Source of the DNA: Nitrospirota bacterium
GTDB lineage: Bacteria; Nitrospirota; Thermodesulfovibrionia; Thermodesulfovibrionales; SM23-35
DNA length: 60,310 bases
NCBI GenBank assembly: GCA_013388435.1
Contig: JACAFE010000060.1
Coordinates: 1 to 60,310, forward strand
Direction: 5' to 3'
The notes below the pieces were generated by a model, which was not told the DNA's origin, did no database searches, and saw only the letters and a list, made by a program, of their open reading frames with translations. Positions within the stretch are counted from its first letter, which is position 1; every line of letters starts with the position of its first letter. The position numbers and the translations under genes were made by a program. Below are positions 36,011-44,956 of the stretch, piece after piece.

Positions 36011-37360
36011 TTAAAGCAAACCTGCTAATTCAGCATTAAACTCTTTCCTGACAATTGTTGGTTTTATAGTACTATTTACAAGCCCTGTTGTATTATTAAC
36101 TTTTAGTTTATTAAACAATAATTCGAATTTATCTCCAAGCTCCTTCATTATTTGTTCTTTAATATCAGCTGGAAGATCCCACCATTTCTTTTTCAACGGT
36201 CCAAACCCTTTTTTTCTTGTGCTGTAAATAAATTGCTCTTCTGTCTGCCCTTCTTTCCTTTCTTTTGCATATTCGGTTCTTATAAAATTGTAAACTTCTT
36301 CCCTGAATTTTTCTGGAAGCGCTTTGCTATCATACATAATATTCTGAAAACCGGTTGCGAGATGAACTTCTGACGTGCCTGTCTCAGGGAACATATGAAA
36401 AGCATCTTCTGGCAATGTTGATGCTCCATGCTGTACACAACCGGAGAGGCCGTATTCTCTCCTTGCAAGATCCGATAGTATCCTTAAAGTCTCAAAATCG
36501 ATTTTAACCTGTGCCAGAGAACCATCTGGCAAAACAACTCCACCATGGCTTGTGCCTGTCTGAACACTCAATTTACTGAGACCTTTCCCTGCTTTGAAAG
36601 TTTCTCTGAATCCGTCAAGATAAGCTCTAAGCTCATCAGGATTACTGTTTTTCTTGCCGATTTCTCCGATTTCACCGCCAATTGAAATCTCTATTCCAGC
36701 AGGTTGTATCCCTCTTATATACTCTGCCATTTCTGCAGTCCTCTCAAAATTTGGCCTCTGCTGTTCTTTAATGGTTGGTTTTTCAAGGTCAACTATTGTT
36801 GATGTATCAATGTCAATGTTATAAAATTCTGCTTCAATCGCTTCTTTTATAAGTCCTTTTACATATTCGATTTCAGGTTTTGGGTCAGCAAGGTAATTTT
36901 TTCTTACAAGCTGGAAATGATCTCCCTGAATAAAAACAGGACCTTTATAACCTTCTCTTACAGCTGCTGCAAGTACAACAGTGGAATATTCAAGAGGTCT
37001 TTGTTTTGTATATCCGATTTCAGAGCGAGCAATCTCAAAAATGAAAGCTCCTGCTTTCATTCCCAATGCCTTTCTGAATATTACTCTTGCTGTGTCATAA
37101 GTAAGTCCTCTAATATTAATGGCAGGAACAGTAAATCCTGGATAATTTCTACCCATTTCTTCATATAATGACTGAATAGATGCAGGGATTGCCCCGGCAG
37201 CTTTAGCGATTTCTTTGATAAGAATTAGGAGATTGTTTTTCTTTTCACCCTCAGAAAATACAGCCTCATAAATAAGAGAATCCATAATATTTTTAACAGC
37301 ATTTAAATCCTTGATTTCTATACCCTGATTGCTTATAGATATTAATTCTTTTAAATTCAT
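36011..37360 (-). CDS. Class II aldolase family protein (FBA-like)
   Basis: A 449-residue protein, about 100 residues longer than usual class II fructose-bisphosphate aldolases. Visible are VPAINIRGLTYDTARVIFRK, the metal/catalytic segment VFIQGDHFQL, the Glu/Asp-rich NIDIDTSTIVDLEKPT, IGGEIGEIGKK, TGTSHGGVVLP and GCVQHGASTLPEDAF. Zn-dependent aldol chemistry on a phosphorylated sugar is likely, and proximity to the phosphofructokinase gene suggests fructose-1,6-bisphosphate. The start at 37360 is set by GGAGG just upstream; 37408 would add 16 residues. Confidence 0.75.
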   Translation of the reverse strand: MNLKELISISNQGIEIKDLNAVKNIMDSLIYEAVFSEGEKKNNLLILIKEIAKAAGAIPASIQSLYEEMGRNYPGFTVPAINIRGLTYDTARVIFRKALGMKAGAFIFEIARSEIGYTKQRPLEYSTVVLAAAVREGYKGPVFIQGDHFQLVRKNYLADPKPEIEYVKGLIKEAIEAEFYNIDIDTSTIVDLEKPTIKEQQRPNFERTAEMAEYIRGIQPAGIEISIGGEIGEIGKKNSNPDELRAYLDGFRETFKAGKGLSKLSVQTGTSHGGVVLPDGSLAQVKIDFETLRILSDLARREYGLSGCVQHGASTLPEDAFHMFPETGTSEVHLATGFQNIMYDSKALPEKFREEVYNFIRTEYAKERKEGQTEEQFIYSTRKKGFGPLKKKWWDLPADIKEQIMKELGDKFELLFNKLKVNNTTGLVNSTIKPTIVRKEFNAELAGLL

Positions 37361-37434
37361 ACTGCCTCCTTTATAAAGGGTAATATAATTCTTTAAACAT
37401 TTTATCAATATTTATCCAAAGATTCTATTAAAAA

Positions 37435-38376
37435 TTATAGCTTTGGATTTTTTGCTCTGAGAATGGCACGCGCGGTTTCTATATCTTCACGAATCTGTTT
37501 TTCAAGAGCAGCAACATTAGGGAATGTCCGTTCATTTCTTATCCTATCTATAAAATACACCCTTAAATATTCACCGAGTAAATCTCCGGAGAAACCAAAC
37601 AAATGAACTTCATAACTAACAGCTGTTTCTTTGAATGTGGGATTTTTTCCTATATTGGCAACACCATCATAAATACTTCCTTTATATCCAACCCTTACAG
37701 CGTAAACTCCTTCTTTGGGAGCTATTTCTACAGGTGTGGTTATATTCGCAGTAGGTATATTTAGTATGCTCTTTCCCCTCCCTTTGCCTTTAATAACAGT
37801 TCCCAAAATTGAATATGCTCTTCCGAGATACACTGAGACTTCCTGCATCTGTCCTTTAAGAATAAGATTGCGGATACTGCTACTGCTTACGGTATTCCCG
37901 TGCACTAAAACATCAGGTACTGCTGTGGCATGAAATCCGTATTCTTTTCCCCGTTTCTTTAGAAGTTCTATGTTACCTTTTTTGCCTTTTCCAAAAGCAT
38001 AGTTTATTCCAACGATAATTTCTTTTACATTCAATTTATTGACAAGTATATCTTTTATAAAATCATCGGGAGGTATCTGTGCAAATTCTTTATTAAAAGT
38101 CACAAAAAGCAGAATATCTATTCCCATCTTAGCGATCAATCTTGCTTTTTCTTCAGGAGTTGTCAGGAGTTTAACATCTCTTTCAGGAGAGAGAACTTTT
38201 ACAGGATGAGGGTCAAAAGTCATAACTACAGAAGTGCCTTTTATTTCTTCAGCTTTTTTCCTGACCATTGAAAGTATTTTTTGATGTCCGAGATGCACTC
38301 CATCGTAATTGCCTATTGTAAGAACCGTGTTTGGATAAGCTCTCTCGAGCGCTTCAAGACCTTTAATTATTTCCAT
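37435..38376 (-). CDS. ribF: Bifunctional riboflavin kinase / FAD synthetase
   Basis: A 313-residue RibF. The N-terminal FAD synthetase nucleotidyltransferase has TIGNYDGVHLGHQKIL and INYAFGKGKKG. The C-terminal flavokinase has GKGRGKSILNIPTANIT and GVYAVRVGY. It makes FMN and then FAD in the cytoplasm. It overlaps the upstream coaE gene by 14 bases, so both cofactor genes form one transcript. Confidence 0.93.
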   Translation of the reverse strand: MEIIKGLEALERAYPNTVLTIGNYDGVHLGHQKILSMVRKKAEEIKGTSVVMTFDPHPVKVLSPERDVKLLTTPEEKARLIAKMGIDILLFVTFNKEFAQIPPDDFIKDILVNKLNVKEIIVGINYAFGKGKKGNIELLKKRGKEYGFHATAVPDVLVHGNTVSSSSIRNLILKGQMQEVSVYLGRAYSILGTVIKGKGRGKSILNIPTANITTPVEIAPKEGVYAVRVGYKGSIYDGVANIGKNPTFKETAVSYEVHLFGFSGDLLGEYLRVYFIDRIRNERTFPNVAALEKQIREDIETARAILRAKNPKL

Positions 38377-38968
38377 GTGTAGCCTCTTTCAAAAGATTTT
38401 CATATAATTTTTCTACAGCTTTCTTTGTTAATTCAGGTGTTTTACTATTGTCGATTGTAAAATCGGATTTTCTAATTTTCTCTTTAACCGGCAATTGAGT
38501 TTTTAATCTCATAATCGCATCGGTTTTATTTATGCCTTTTTTCTCGAGTCGTCTTATGGCTTCTTTTTTAGTGGTAAAGACAGTAATTGTTTTGTCAAAA
38601 ATATTTTCATAATTTTTTTCAAATAGCAATGGGATTTCGATAATCGCGATGCTATACTCTTTTTGTGCTTTTTTAATTTCAGCAGATATTTTTTTTAAAA
38701 CCAGAGGATGAAGTATATTTTCAAGCTCGGTTCTTAGAGAACTGTCTGAAAATATTGCAGCAGCAATTTTTTCCTTATTAATTCTATCGTTGGGGCAAAA
38801 AAAATCATTTCCAAAAATCTTTTTTATTTTTTTTTTGACATAGGGTTTTTCAAGAAGTTCTCTGACAATTTCGTCAGCACCAAGAGTATAAGCCCCGCAT
38901 TTTCTAAACATGGACAGAACAGTACTCTTGCCCATACCATAATTGCCAGTAAGTCCAATTAGCAGCAT
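38363..38968 (-). CDS. coaE: Dephospho-CoA kinase
   Basis: A 201-residue P-loop kinase: LIGLTGNYGMGKSTVLSMF, then LGADEIVRELL, LHPLVLKKI, IIEIPLLFEKNYE and RRLEKKGINKTDAIMRLKTQ, all standard for CoaE. It catalyses the last step of coenzyme A synthesis. TATAAT (minus strand, 38976-38981) lies 7 bases before the ATG without a Shine-Dalgarno, suggesting leaderless expression. Confidence 0.93.
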   Translation of the reverse strand: MLLIGLTGNYGMGKSTVLSMFRKCGAYTLGADEIVRELLEKPYVKKKIKKIFGNDFFCPNDRINKEKIAAAIFSDSSLRTELENILHPLVLKKISAEIKKAQKEYSIAIIEIPLLFEKNYENIFDKTITVFTTKKEAIRRLEKKGINKTDAIMRLKTQLPVKEKIRKSDFTIDNSKTPELTKKAVEKLYENLLKEATHGNN

Positions 38969-39001
38969 AAGGTTTATTATACAACATAAGTAAAAGTAAT
39001 C

Positions 39002-39934
39002 CTAAAAAATATCAACATCTCCCATTGTGTAAAAAAGATTTTTTTTGACAATATCAGTTTTAAGAGGGAGTTTCCAGATCATATTTGTTGTAATTATCTG
39101 GGTTTGTTCTATATTATAATTTTTTAAACTTTCTTTGAAAGGTTTTGAAACCCATATATGAATTTTTTTTTTATGAGCGAATATTTTTTCAAATGCTTTA
39201 AGGGCTTGTCTGAATAACTTAAGATCTGACATGAAATCAATTATGAATAATTCATCTTCCTGTTCTTTTGTAACAAACCAGCACTTTAAAATTCCTGAAT
39301 GAAAAGCTCCATAAAGCTGGTAATTATTAAATGGATTTAAAGCATACCGCCAATTTAAATAAGCTGTGTCTCTAATAACAGATAATCCCAAAGAATTACT
39401 AATTGAATTCCATAAATTATTTATTTCAATATCATTCCATTCTAAATTCTTTATTTTGCATTTATTAAAAAATGTATACTTAGGGGTTTTAGTATAATCT
39501 ACTGCTTTTTCAATTTCATCGTACACATCTATTCTTTTCCCAAGAATAAAAGGTCTGTGACCTGGGAACCCATAACAAAATACTTCGGTAAACGCTTTGG
39601 CAATATCTTCAAAAAGTTTCTTAATTATCATACTAAAAATGTTCTTTGTTCCAAAAAAACCACGTGCTTTTGGATGAACCATCACATCAGCTATTTGGAA
39701 AAACTGATATGGTTTCCCTTTGAACAACCCTTTTAATGGTATAGCACCAGCATGCCCAATAAGATTTCCATTAGAATCTTCTGCTATTTTTGAATATATT
39801 TTCCCATTACCGGGAATATAATATTTCCATTTCCATTGCTCTACTGTCATGTCTTTTCCGAATACTTCTTTGAAAAGCATTGTGATATATTTTTCATCGC
39901 CTGATTTATATTCTCTAATAATAAAGGAATTCAT
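39002..39934 (-). CDS. GNAT-fold acetyltransferase-like protein
   Basis: A 310-residue protein with a GNAT-like N-terminal half (IREYKSGDEKYITMLFKEVF, HAGAIPLKGLFKGKPYQFFQ, IADVMVHPKARG as the acetyl-CoA site), and a second half with RDTAYLNWRYALNPFN, a layout seen in proteins of polysaccharide loci. An N-acyltransferase on a sugar is plausible. It is divergent from the PIG-L gene with only 21 bases between start codons. Confidence 0.65.
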   Translation of the reverse strand: MNSFIIREYKSGDEKYITMLFKEVFGKDMTVEQWKWKYYIPGNGKIYSKIAEDSNGNLIGHAGAIPLKGLFKGKPYQFFQIADVMVHPKARGFFGTKNIFSMIIKKLFEDIAKAFTEVFCYGFPGHRPFILGKRIDVYDEIEKAVDYTKTPKYTFFNKCKIKNLEWNDIEINNLWNSISNSLGLSVIRDTAYLNWRYALNPFNNYQLYGAFHSGILKCWFVTKEQEDELFIIDFMSDLKLFRQALKAFEKIFAHKKKIHIWVSKPFKESLKNYNIEQTQIITTNMIWKLPLKTDIVKKNLFYTMGDVDIF

Positions 39935-39955
39935 AATATATGCTAAAATTATAAC
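39935..39955. promoter_or_regulatory. Very short divergent promoter region
   Basis: Only 21 bases separate the two start codons. On the plus strand TGCTAAAAT (extended -10, 39941-39949) ends 6 bases before the PIG-L ATG; on the minus strand TATAAT lies 13 bases before the acetyltransferase ATG. The two promoters must overlap the opposite coding regions. Confidence 0.45.
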
Positions 39956-40696
39956 ATGTCCTTAAATGAATCCGATATCTATCCATTTTCTGTAACAGAT
40001 CTATCAAGTAAAGATGCTCTTGTTATTGCACCTCATCCTGATGATGAGACTCTTGGCTGTGGTGGTTCAATAATAAAACATGTTCAGGCTGGAAGTAGAG
40101 TCAAAGTAATTTTTCTTACAAATGGTGATAAGGGTGATTTTAAAGGAAAATTCGGAAAGGATTATATAAATATCCGCAAGAAATCTGCAAGCAAAGCAAT
40201 GGAAATACTTGGAGTTAATGATTTTGAATTCTGGGAATTCGGTGACAGAGAAATAAATGCTTCTCTTGACAAGATTTCTGAAAAAATAAAAAATTCAATG
40301 GAGACATTTAATCCGTCTGTCATCTATGCAACTTCGCCACTTGAAGCTCATCCTGATCATAAATCAGCATTTAATCTTGTATGGCAGTTTAGAGAAATCT
40401 TTAAAGGCTGTTTTGCATTTTACGAGGTACTTATGGCTTTATACCCTAACATACTTGTAGATATAACAAGCCAGTTCCAAAAAAAGCAAAAAGCAATCAA
40501 ACAATATAAAACAGAAAACTATTACAATGATTATCTTGAAAAAATATCTGGATTGAATCGTTTCAGAACAGCTACACTGCCAAACAGTATCAAATATGCC
40601 GAGGCATTTTTACTGATTAATACTCCATTATCTGCAAGCTATCTTAACAGTAATTTTATTTTTAATTCGCAATTCCATTTCATCAACAATGTATAA
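39956..40696 (+). CDS. PIG-L family N-acetyl sugar deacetylase
   Basis: A 246-residue LmbE/PIG-L protein: zinc motif in IAPHPDDETLGCGGSI, TNGDKGDFKG, WEFGDREIN and the third ligand in SPLEAHPDHKSAF. It would remove an acetyl group from an N-acetylglucosamine-type substrate in the cytoplasm. With the divergent acyltransferase-like gene it may swap N-acyl groups on a glycan precursor. Confidence 0.85.
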   Translation: MSLNESDIYPFSVTDLSSKDALVIAPHPDDETLGCGGSIIKHVQAGSRVKVIFLTNGDKGDFKGKFGKDYINIRKKSASKAMEILGVNDFEFWEFGDREINASLDKISEKIKNSMETFNPSVIYATSPLEAHPDHKSAFNLVWQFREIFKGCFAFYEVLMALYPNILVDITSQFQKKQKAIKQYKTENYYNDYLEKISGLNRFRTATLPNSIKYAEAFLLINTPLSASYLNSNFIFNSQFHFINNV

Positions 40697-40736
40697 ACCA
40701 AAAGTTTCATCAATTGCTATTATTTTTACATTTAAC

Positions 40737-40850
40737 TTAACCCAGAAATGCAATTGAAATAATGCAGATGTTCCGAGAAAATTTATTTTCTATAACAACC
40801 CTTGCTCCCTTTTATAAAGGGGAATTTGTAACCCTATGCCCTCTTATTAT
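40737..40850. repeat. Family A repeat end, partial copy
   Basis: TTAACCCAGAAATGCAATTG followed by AAATAATGCAGATGTT is the same terminal motif as near 53391 and, reversed, at 396-435. It is followed by a CCCTTTTATAAAGGGG hairpin (about 40808-40823). The rest of 40697-40960 shows no gene. Confidence 0.55.
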
Positions 40851-40960
40851 GAATATCTTTTATAAAATATACGAATACTGGATTTTGCCATAGCGAATGC
40901 TTTATACTTTAACTAAATATTTAGGTGGAATTTAGCCTCTACACTATAAAAAGAGGTAAT

Positions 40961-43153
40961 ATGGGGAATAACAATAATATCGGGAAAATTAATTTAAAAA
41001 GCAGGGTCTATTACTCGCCTTTAGGTTTAGTTCTTATTATAGGTCTTTCTGTATTCCTTGCAGAAGCATTCATTATGTTTCTGCTTTCTTTAATACATCC
41101 TATTTCGATACAGACATGGGCGTTTCTTGATGCGGCTTTGCTTGTTTTAATACTTGCGCCTATATTGTATTTTTTCGGCTTCAGACCCTTAATAAGTCAT
41201 ATAAATGAGCGAAAAAAGGCTGAAGAAACAACGCAACTTGCCTATGCTGAATTAAGACAGGTTTTTCATACTGCTGCTGATGGAATAAGACTGATTGATG
41301 GAAATCATAATATATTAAGGGTTAATGAAACCTTTGCAACCATGTCAGGATTTTCTAAAGAAGAAGCAAAAGGCAAGAAATGCTACGAAGTTTTTCCAGG
41401 TCCACAATGTCATACCGAACGCTGTTCTTTGAAAAGAATAATGAATGGAGAGGAAAGAATTGAATTTGAAGCTGAGCGTATAAGTAAAGATGGCAGAGGA
41501 ATTCCATGTATCGTTACTGCAACTCCTTTTCGCAGTCCTGGTGGAGAATTTATTGGAATAGTTGAGGATTTTAAAGATATAACAATCAGGAAAAAAGCTG
41601 AAACTGCTCTTAAAAGAAGCGAAGAAAAACTAAATGCAATGCTTTCTTCAATTAATGATTACATGATAATGATTGATAAAGGTTTCAATATCATATGGGC
41701 AAATGATGTTTCAAAAGACACTTTTGGAAAAAATATAATCGGAGAAAAATGTTTTTCAGTATTTTTTGAAAGAGCAGAGTGTTGCGAAAATCAACCATGT
41801 TTTGTTGCCCAGGTATTTAGTGATAGCAAACCACATGAAAATGAAATGGAGATTACCACAAAAGAAGGAAAAACTCTTTATTTCCACTGCACAGCAAATG
41901 TGGCTTTAAAAGATAAAGAGGGCAATCCTTCAGGTGTTCTTGTTATATCAAGAGATATTACTGAAAGTAAAAGACTTGAAAGACAGCTTCTACAGGCTCA
42001 AAAAATGGAGGCAGTTGGGCAGCTTGCAGGAGGCATTGCTCATGATTTCAACAATATTTTGACCGCGATAGTGGGATACGGACATTTGCTGCAGACAGAA
42101 TTAGGAGAACATTCAAATCAAGAAATAAATGATTATGTAGATTATATCTTAAAATCAGCTAAAAGAGCTGCAAACCTGACACATGCTTTACTTGCATTTA
42201 GCAGAACACAGATTATTAATACAAAACCAGTCAATATTAATGACATAATTATTGTTCTTGAAAAATTGCTCATAAGACTCATTGGCGAAGACATAGAATT
42301 AATAACAAATTTGTATAAAGATGAATTAATTGTTATGGCAGATACCACGCAAATAGAACAAGTTCTTATGAATCTTGCTACCAATGCAAGAGACGCGATG
42401 CCAGACGGAGGTACTCTTATAATCAAAACTTCGAGTGCAAATATTGATGAAGAATTTTCAAGTACCTATGGCTTTGGCAGGACAGGCAATTATGCAGTAA
42501 TATCAGTTGAAGACACAGGCGAAGGAATGGATGAAAAAACAAAAGAAAGGATATTTGATCCTTTCTTTACCACAAAAGAAGTGGGTAAAGGAACAGGACT
42601 TGGTTTAGCTATGGTATATGGAATAGTAAAACAGCATGATGGATTTATAAATGTGTATAGTGAATTGGGCAAAGGAACAACTTTTAAAATCTATTTACCT
42701 TTAATTGAATCAAAAATACAGCAGGAACACCAAATTGAGCAATTGAAAATAAAGGGAGGAAATGAGACAATTTTTATTATTGAAGATGATTTTCATGTTA
42801 GAGACCTTACAAGAAAAATACTTGAGCGCGCTGGATACAGAGTTTTAGAAGCAGCGGACGGTCAGGAAGCGGTAAAAATATTCAATGAACAGCTAAACAA
42901 TATAGATCTTGTTATTCTTGATGTTATAATGCCAAGAAAAAATGGTAAAGAAGTATATGAGGAGCTTAAGAAATTAAAGCCTGAAATTAAGGTCTTGTTC
43001 ACAAGTGGCTATACATCAGATATTATTCATAGAAAAGGGATAATTAAAGAGAACCAGAATTTTATACTTAAACCTGTCTCGCCACAGGCACTTCTGGCAA
43101 CTGTAAGAAGCGTTTTAAATAAAGGTTTAAAAGAGTTAAAACACGGTAAGTAG
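40961..43153 (+). CDS. Hybrid sensor histidine kinase, two PAS domains
   Basis: A 730-residue protein. Two membrane helices (about residues 20-42 and 52-70) are followed by two PAS domains, each carrying an unusual Cys/His set (CYEVFPGPQCHTERCSL and CFSVFFERAECCENQPC). Then come a HisKA box GGIAHDFNNILTAIVGYG (His near 361), HATPase motifs (NLATNARDAMPDGG, DTGEGMD, GTGLGLAMVYGI) and a C-terminal receiver domain with Asp654 in VILDVIMP. A GTG at 40925 is possible, but AGAGGT before 40961 favours the later ATG. There is no adjacent response regulator gene. Confidence 0.88.
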   Translation: MGNNNNIGKINLKSRVYYSPLGLVLIIGLSVFLAEAFIMFLLSLIHPISIQTWAFLDAALLVLILAPILYFFGFRPLISHINERKKAEETTQLAYAELRQVFHTAADGIRLIDGNHNILRVNETFATMSGFSKEEAKGKKCYEVFPGPQCHTERCSLKRIMNGEERIEFEAERISKDGRGIPCIVTATPFRSPGGEFIGIVEDFKDITIRKKAETALKRSEEKLNAMLSSINDYMIMIDKGFNIIWANDVSKDTFGKNIIGEKCFSVFFERAECCENQPCFVAQVFSDSKPHENEMEITTKEGKTLYFHCTANVALKDKEGNPSGVLVISRDITESKRLERQLLQAQKMEAVGQLAGGIAHDFNNILTAIVGYGHLLQTELGEHSNQEINDYVDYILKSAKRAANLTHALLAFSRTQIINTKPVNINDIIIVLEKLLIRLIGEDIELITNLYKDELIVMADTTQIEQVLMNLATNARDAMPDGGTLIIKTSSANIDEEFSSTYGFGRTGNYAVISVEDTGEGMDEKTKERIFDPFFTTKEVGKGTGLGLAMVYGIVKQHDGFINVYSELGKGTTFKIYLPLIESKIQQEHQIEQLKIKGGNETIFIIEDDFHVRDLTRKILERAGYRVLEAADGQEAVKIFNEQLNNIDLVILDVIMPRKNGKEVYEELKKLKPEIKVLFTSGYTSDIIHRKGIIKENQNFILKPVSPQALLATVRSVLNKGLKELKHGK

Positions 43154-43163
43154 GATTATTACA

Positions 43164-43595
43164 TTAGAACTGGTGAGCCGAAAAATACTTTTCAAAGTAA
43201 TTTGAAAAATTTTCATGTAGTTCTCTAATCCATTTTATTCTGTTTAACCCATCCCGCATAAAACCCATGAAACGTTCGTCAAAATAATCTTTTTGAAAGT
43301 GAAATACGCCGTTACGATAACGTCTTAATAAATTGACATTGGGTGAATCAAGCAGTGAATCTATATTTTTATCTCTAAGTTTCAATTCCTGCCAGCCTTC
43401 GATAACTATATATAAACTTGCAAACCAATAAGACATGTAAAGATTGTATTCAATTTCAAATTCGGTGTTTGAAAGGAGTCCTTTTATATTCTTTTCAAAT
43501 AATAATTCAAAAGACGCCTTCATTCTGTCAGCCCATATGAAATACTTATAAAGATTGAATATTCTGCTATCATAAATATTCTGTTTCTCTTCCAT
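43164..43595 (-). CDS. Small HEPN-like protein
   Basis: A 143-residue all-helical protein of unknown function. RRYRNGVFHF contains an R-N-x3-H motif, the catalytic signature of HEPN nucleases and related nucleotide-binding domains. No antitoxin (MNT) gene is next to it. It may be a HEPN RNase or a non-catalytic relative; the assignment rests on one motif and helix content. It converges on the histidine kinase gene. Confidence 0.5.
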   Translation of the reverse strand: MEEKQNIYDSRIFNLYKYFIWADRMKASFELLFEKNIKGLLSNTEFEIEYNLYMSYWFASLYIVIEGWQELKLRDKNIDSLLDSPNVNLLRRYRNGVFHFQKDYFDERFMGFMRDGLNRIKWIRELHENFSNYFEKYFSAHQF

Positions 43596-43829
43596 AGAAC
43601 TGTACCTTAATTTTTTTATTGTCCGTTCAGACCAGAAAAATAAGAAGTTGCTTAAAAAACTATTCTTAAAAAATTCAGGTTGTCAAAATTAAATTTCTTT
43701 CAATATCAGCACAACTTTTTTTCTTATTTATAGCAGTAGATTAAATTTAAATTAATAAAAAATCTGGTATATTTTTAGCTTTATTTGATAGTATAAAATA
43801 AAAAGGAAAAATAAGGAAGGAGTATAAAA

Positions 43830-44195
43830 ATGCAAAGGAAAATTATAGTTATGATTGCCTTTATTATTTCAGCTTGTTTACTGGTTTCGTCATATATTGC
43901 TTTTGCAGGTTGTGGTTCTGATAGCAAGGAACTTGCAATACCCAAGAAACTACTGGGAGTTATTAAAACTGTTGATGAGAAGAATAACTCGATAAATGTA
44001 AGGAGCGATGTAAGTTATGACCCCTTTATTATCAAGATAGACGAGAAAACAATAATAAAAAAAGATAATGAAAACAAGACATTCAAGGATATCAGGGCAG
44101 GAGAAAGAGTAAGAATAAGATATATCGAAACCGAAAACGGTCTGGTTGCAAAAACTATAGTCTTAAATCCTGAAACAGAAGGAAATAAAAAATAG
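43830..44195 (+). CDS. Small exported beta-barrel protein (DUF5666-like)
   Basis: A 121-residue protein with a signal peptide (cleavage near IAFA, residues about 1-27). The mature part resembles short OB-like repeats (LLGVIKTVDEKNNSINVRSD, IKIDEKTIIKK, AGERVRIRYIETENG). A periplasmic role is likely and function is unknown. GGAAGG lies upstream of the ATG. It stands alone. Confidence 0.65.
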   Translation: MQRKIIVMIAFIISACLLVSSYIAFAGCGSDSKELAIPKKLLGVIKTVDEKNNSINVRSDVSYDPFIIKIDEKTIIKKDNENKTFKDIRAGERVRIRYIETENGLVAKTIVLNPETEGNKK

Positions 44196-44330
44196 AAAAA
44201 ATTGGCACTTAAACCTCTGCTGTTCAAAATAATTTAAATCCAAAGACCACACTCGCATAAAATAAGGATTTGAGAAGGATAAATCCACTGTTTCAAAATC
44301 AGGTTACCCCTAATCTTTTCCGCCTTTTTA

Positions 44331-44560
44331 TTATGCTGTCCAAATCTGGATCATCAGTGCCTTGGGCGAATTCACCACAAAAGTCTTGATCTTCAAATTC
44401 TGTTTGATCGTCTTGAAAAATATCTCGGTCTGCCACCTGTCTTTATAAATCGCTGCTATGGTAGTCGATCCAAAGGAAAGATGGTTCGTTAGCTTCTTTA
44501 TATTTCCCTTTAATCCGTTTTCTAATGCATAAATGGCATCCGCAATTTTTAAGCTTCAGA
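44331..44560 (-). pseudogene. IS4-type transposase, C-terminal remnant
   Basis: The minus strand encodes KKLTNHLSFGSTTIAAIYKD, then RWQTEIFFKTIKQNLKIKTF and a tail ending QIWTA plus stop. The LTN and YKDRWQxExFFKxIKQNL segments are the C-terminal catalytic (Glu) region of IS4-family DDE transposases. No start and no N-terminal DDE half are found, and a frame disruption occurs near 44500. Long dead. Confidence 0.75.
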
Positions 44561-44754
44561 TTTTGGAATTGAGGACAAATCTTTTTCGGCACGCCTGCGG
44601 ATTTCAATTTCATTATATATTATAGCCAACAGAATGAGTGCTTGAAATGATAATAGTTTTATGTTGTTAACATCATTCAGCCAAGTAATCGTTCAATTGT
44701 CTCCCATTTATTCTTGAACTCCTCATTTTCATCTCGAAACATTCTCATGTTGTT

Positions 44755-44898
44755 TTATCTATGAGCTTGCCCTTTTTTACCTGGAGTGTTTAACCATTGC
44801 TTTTTTATTGAGCACCCATGCTTTTCTGTTGCTGTTGTTTTAACCTGTACTCCTACAAGTTTTTTTGAATTTTCGTTTGAAACAAAGATATCAATTCC
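44755..44898 (-). pseudogene. PD-(D/E)XK-like fragment (IQVKT type)
   Basis: A 47-codon open stretch preceded by a stop encodes GIDIFVSNENSKKLVGVQVK, then TTATEKHG and so on. The D...QVKT spacing recalls small endonuclease-like hypothetical proteins. No start or flanking domain; a remnant only. The rest of 44196-44956 shows no gene. Confidence 0.4.
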
Positions 44899-44956
44899 TT
44901 AGAAGAGAGGCAGAGGGAGTCATAGTCCTGTACTTGCATTTTTCGTGTTAAGTTGA

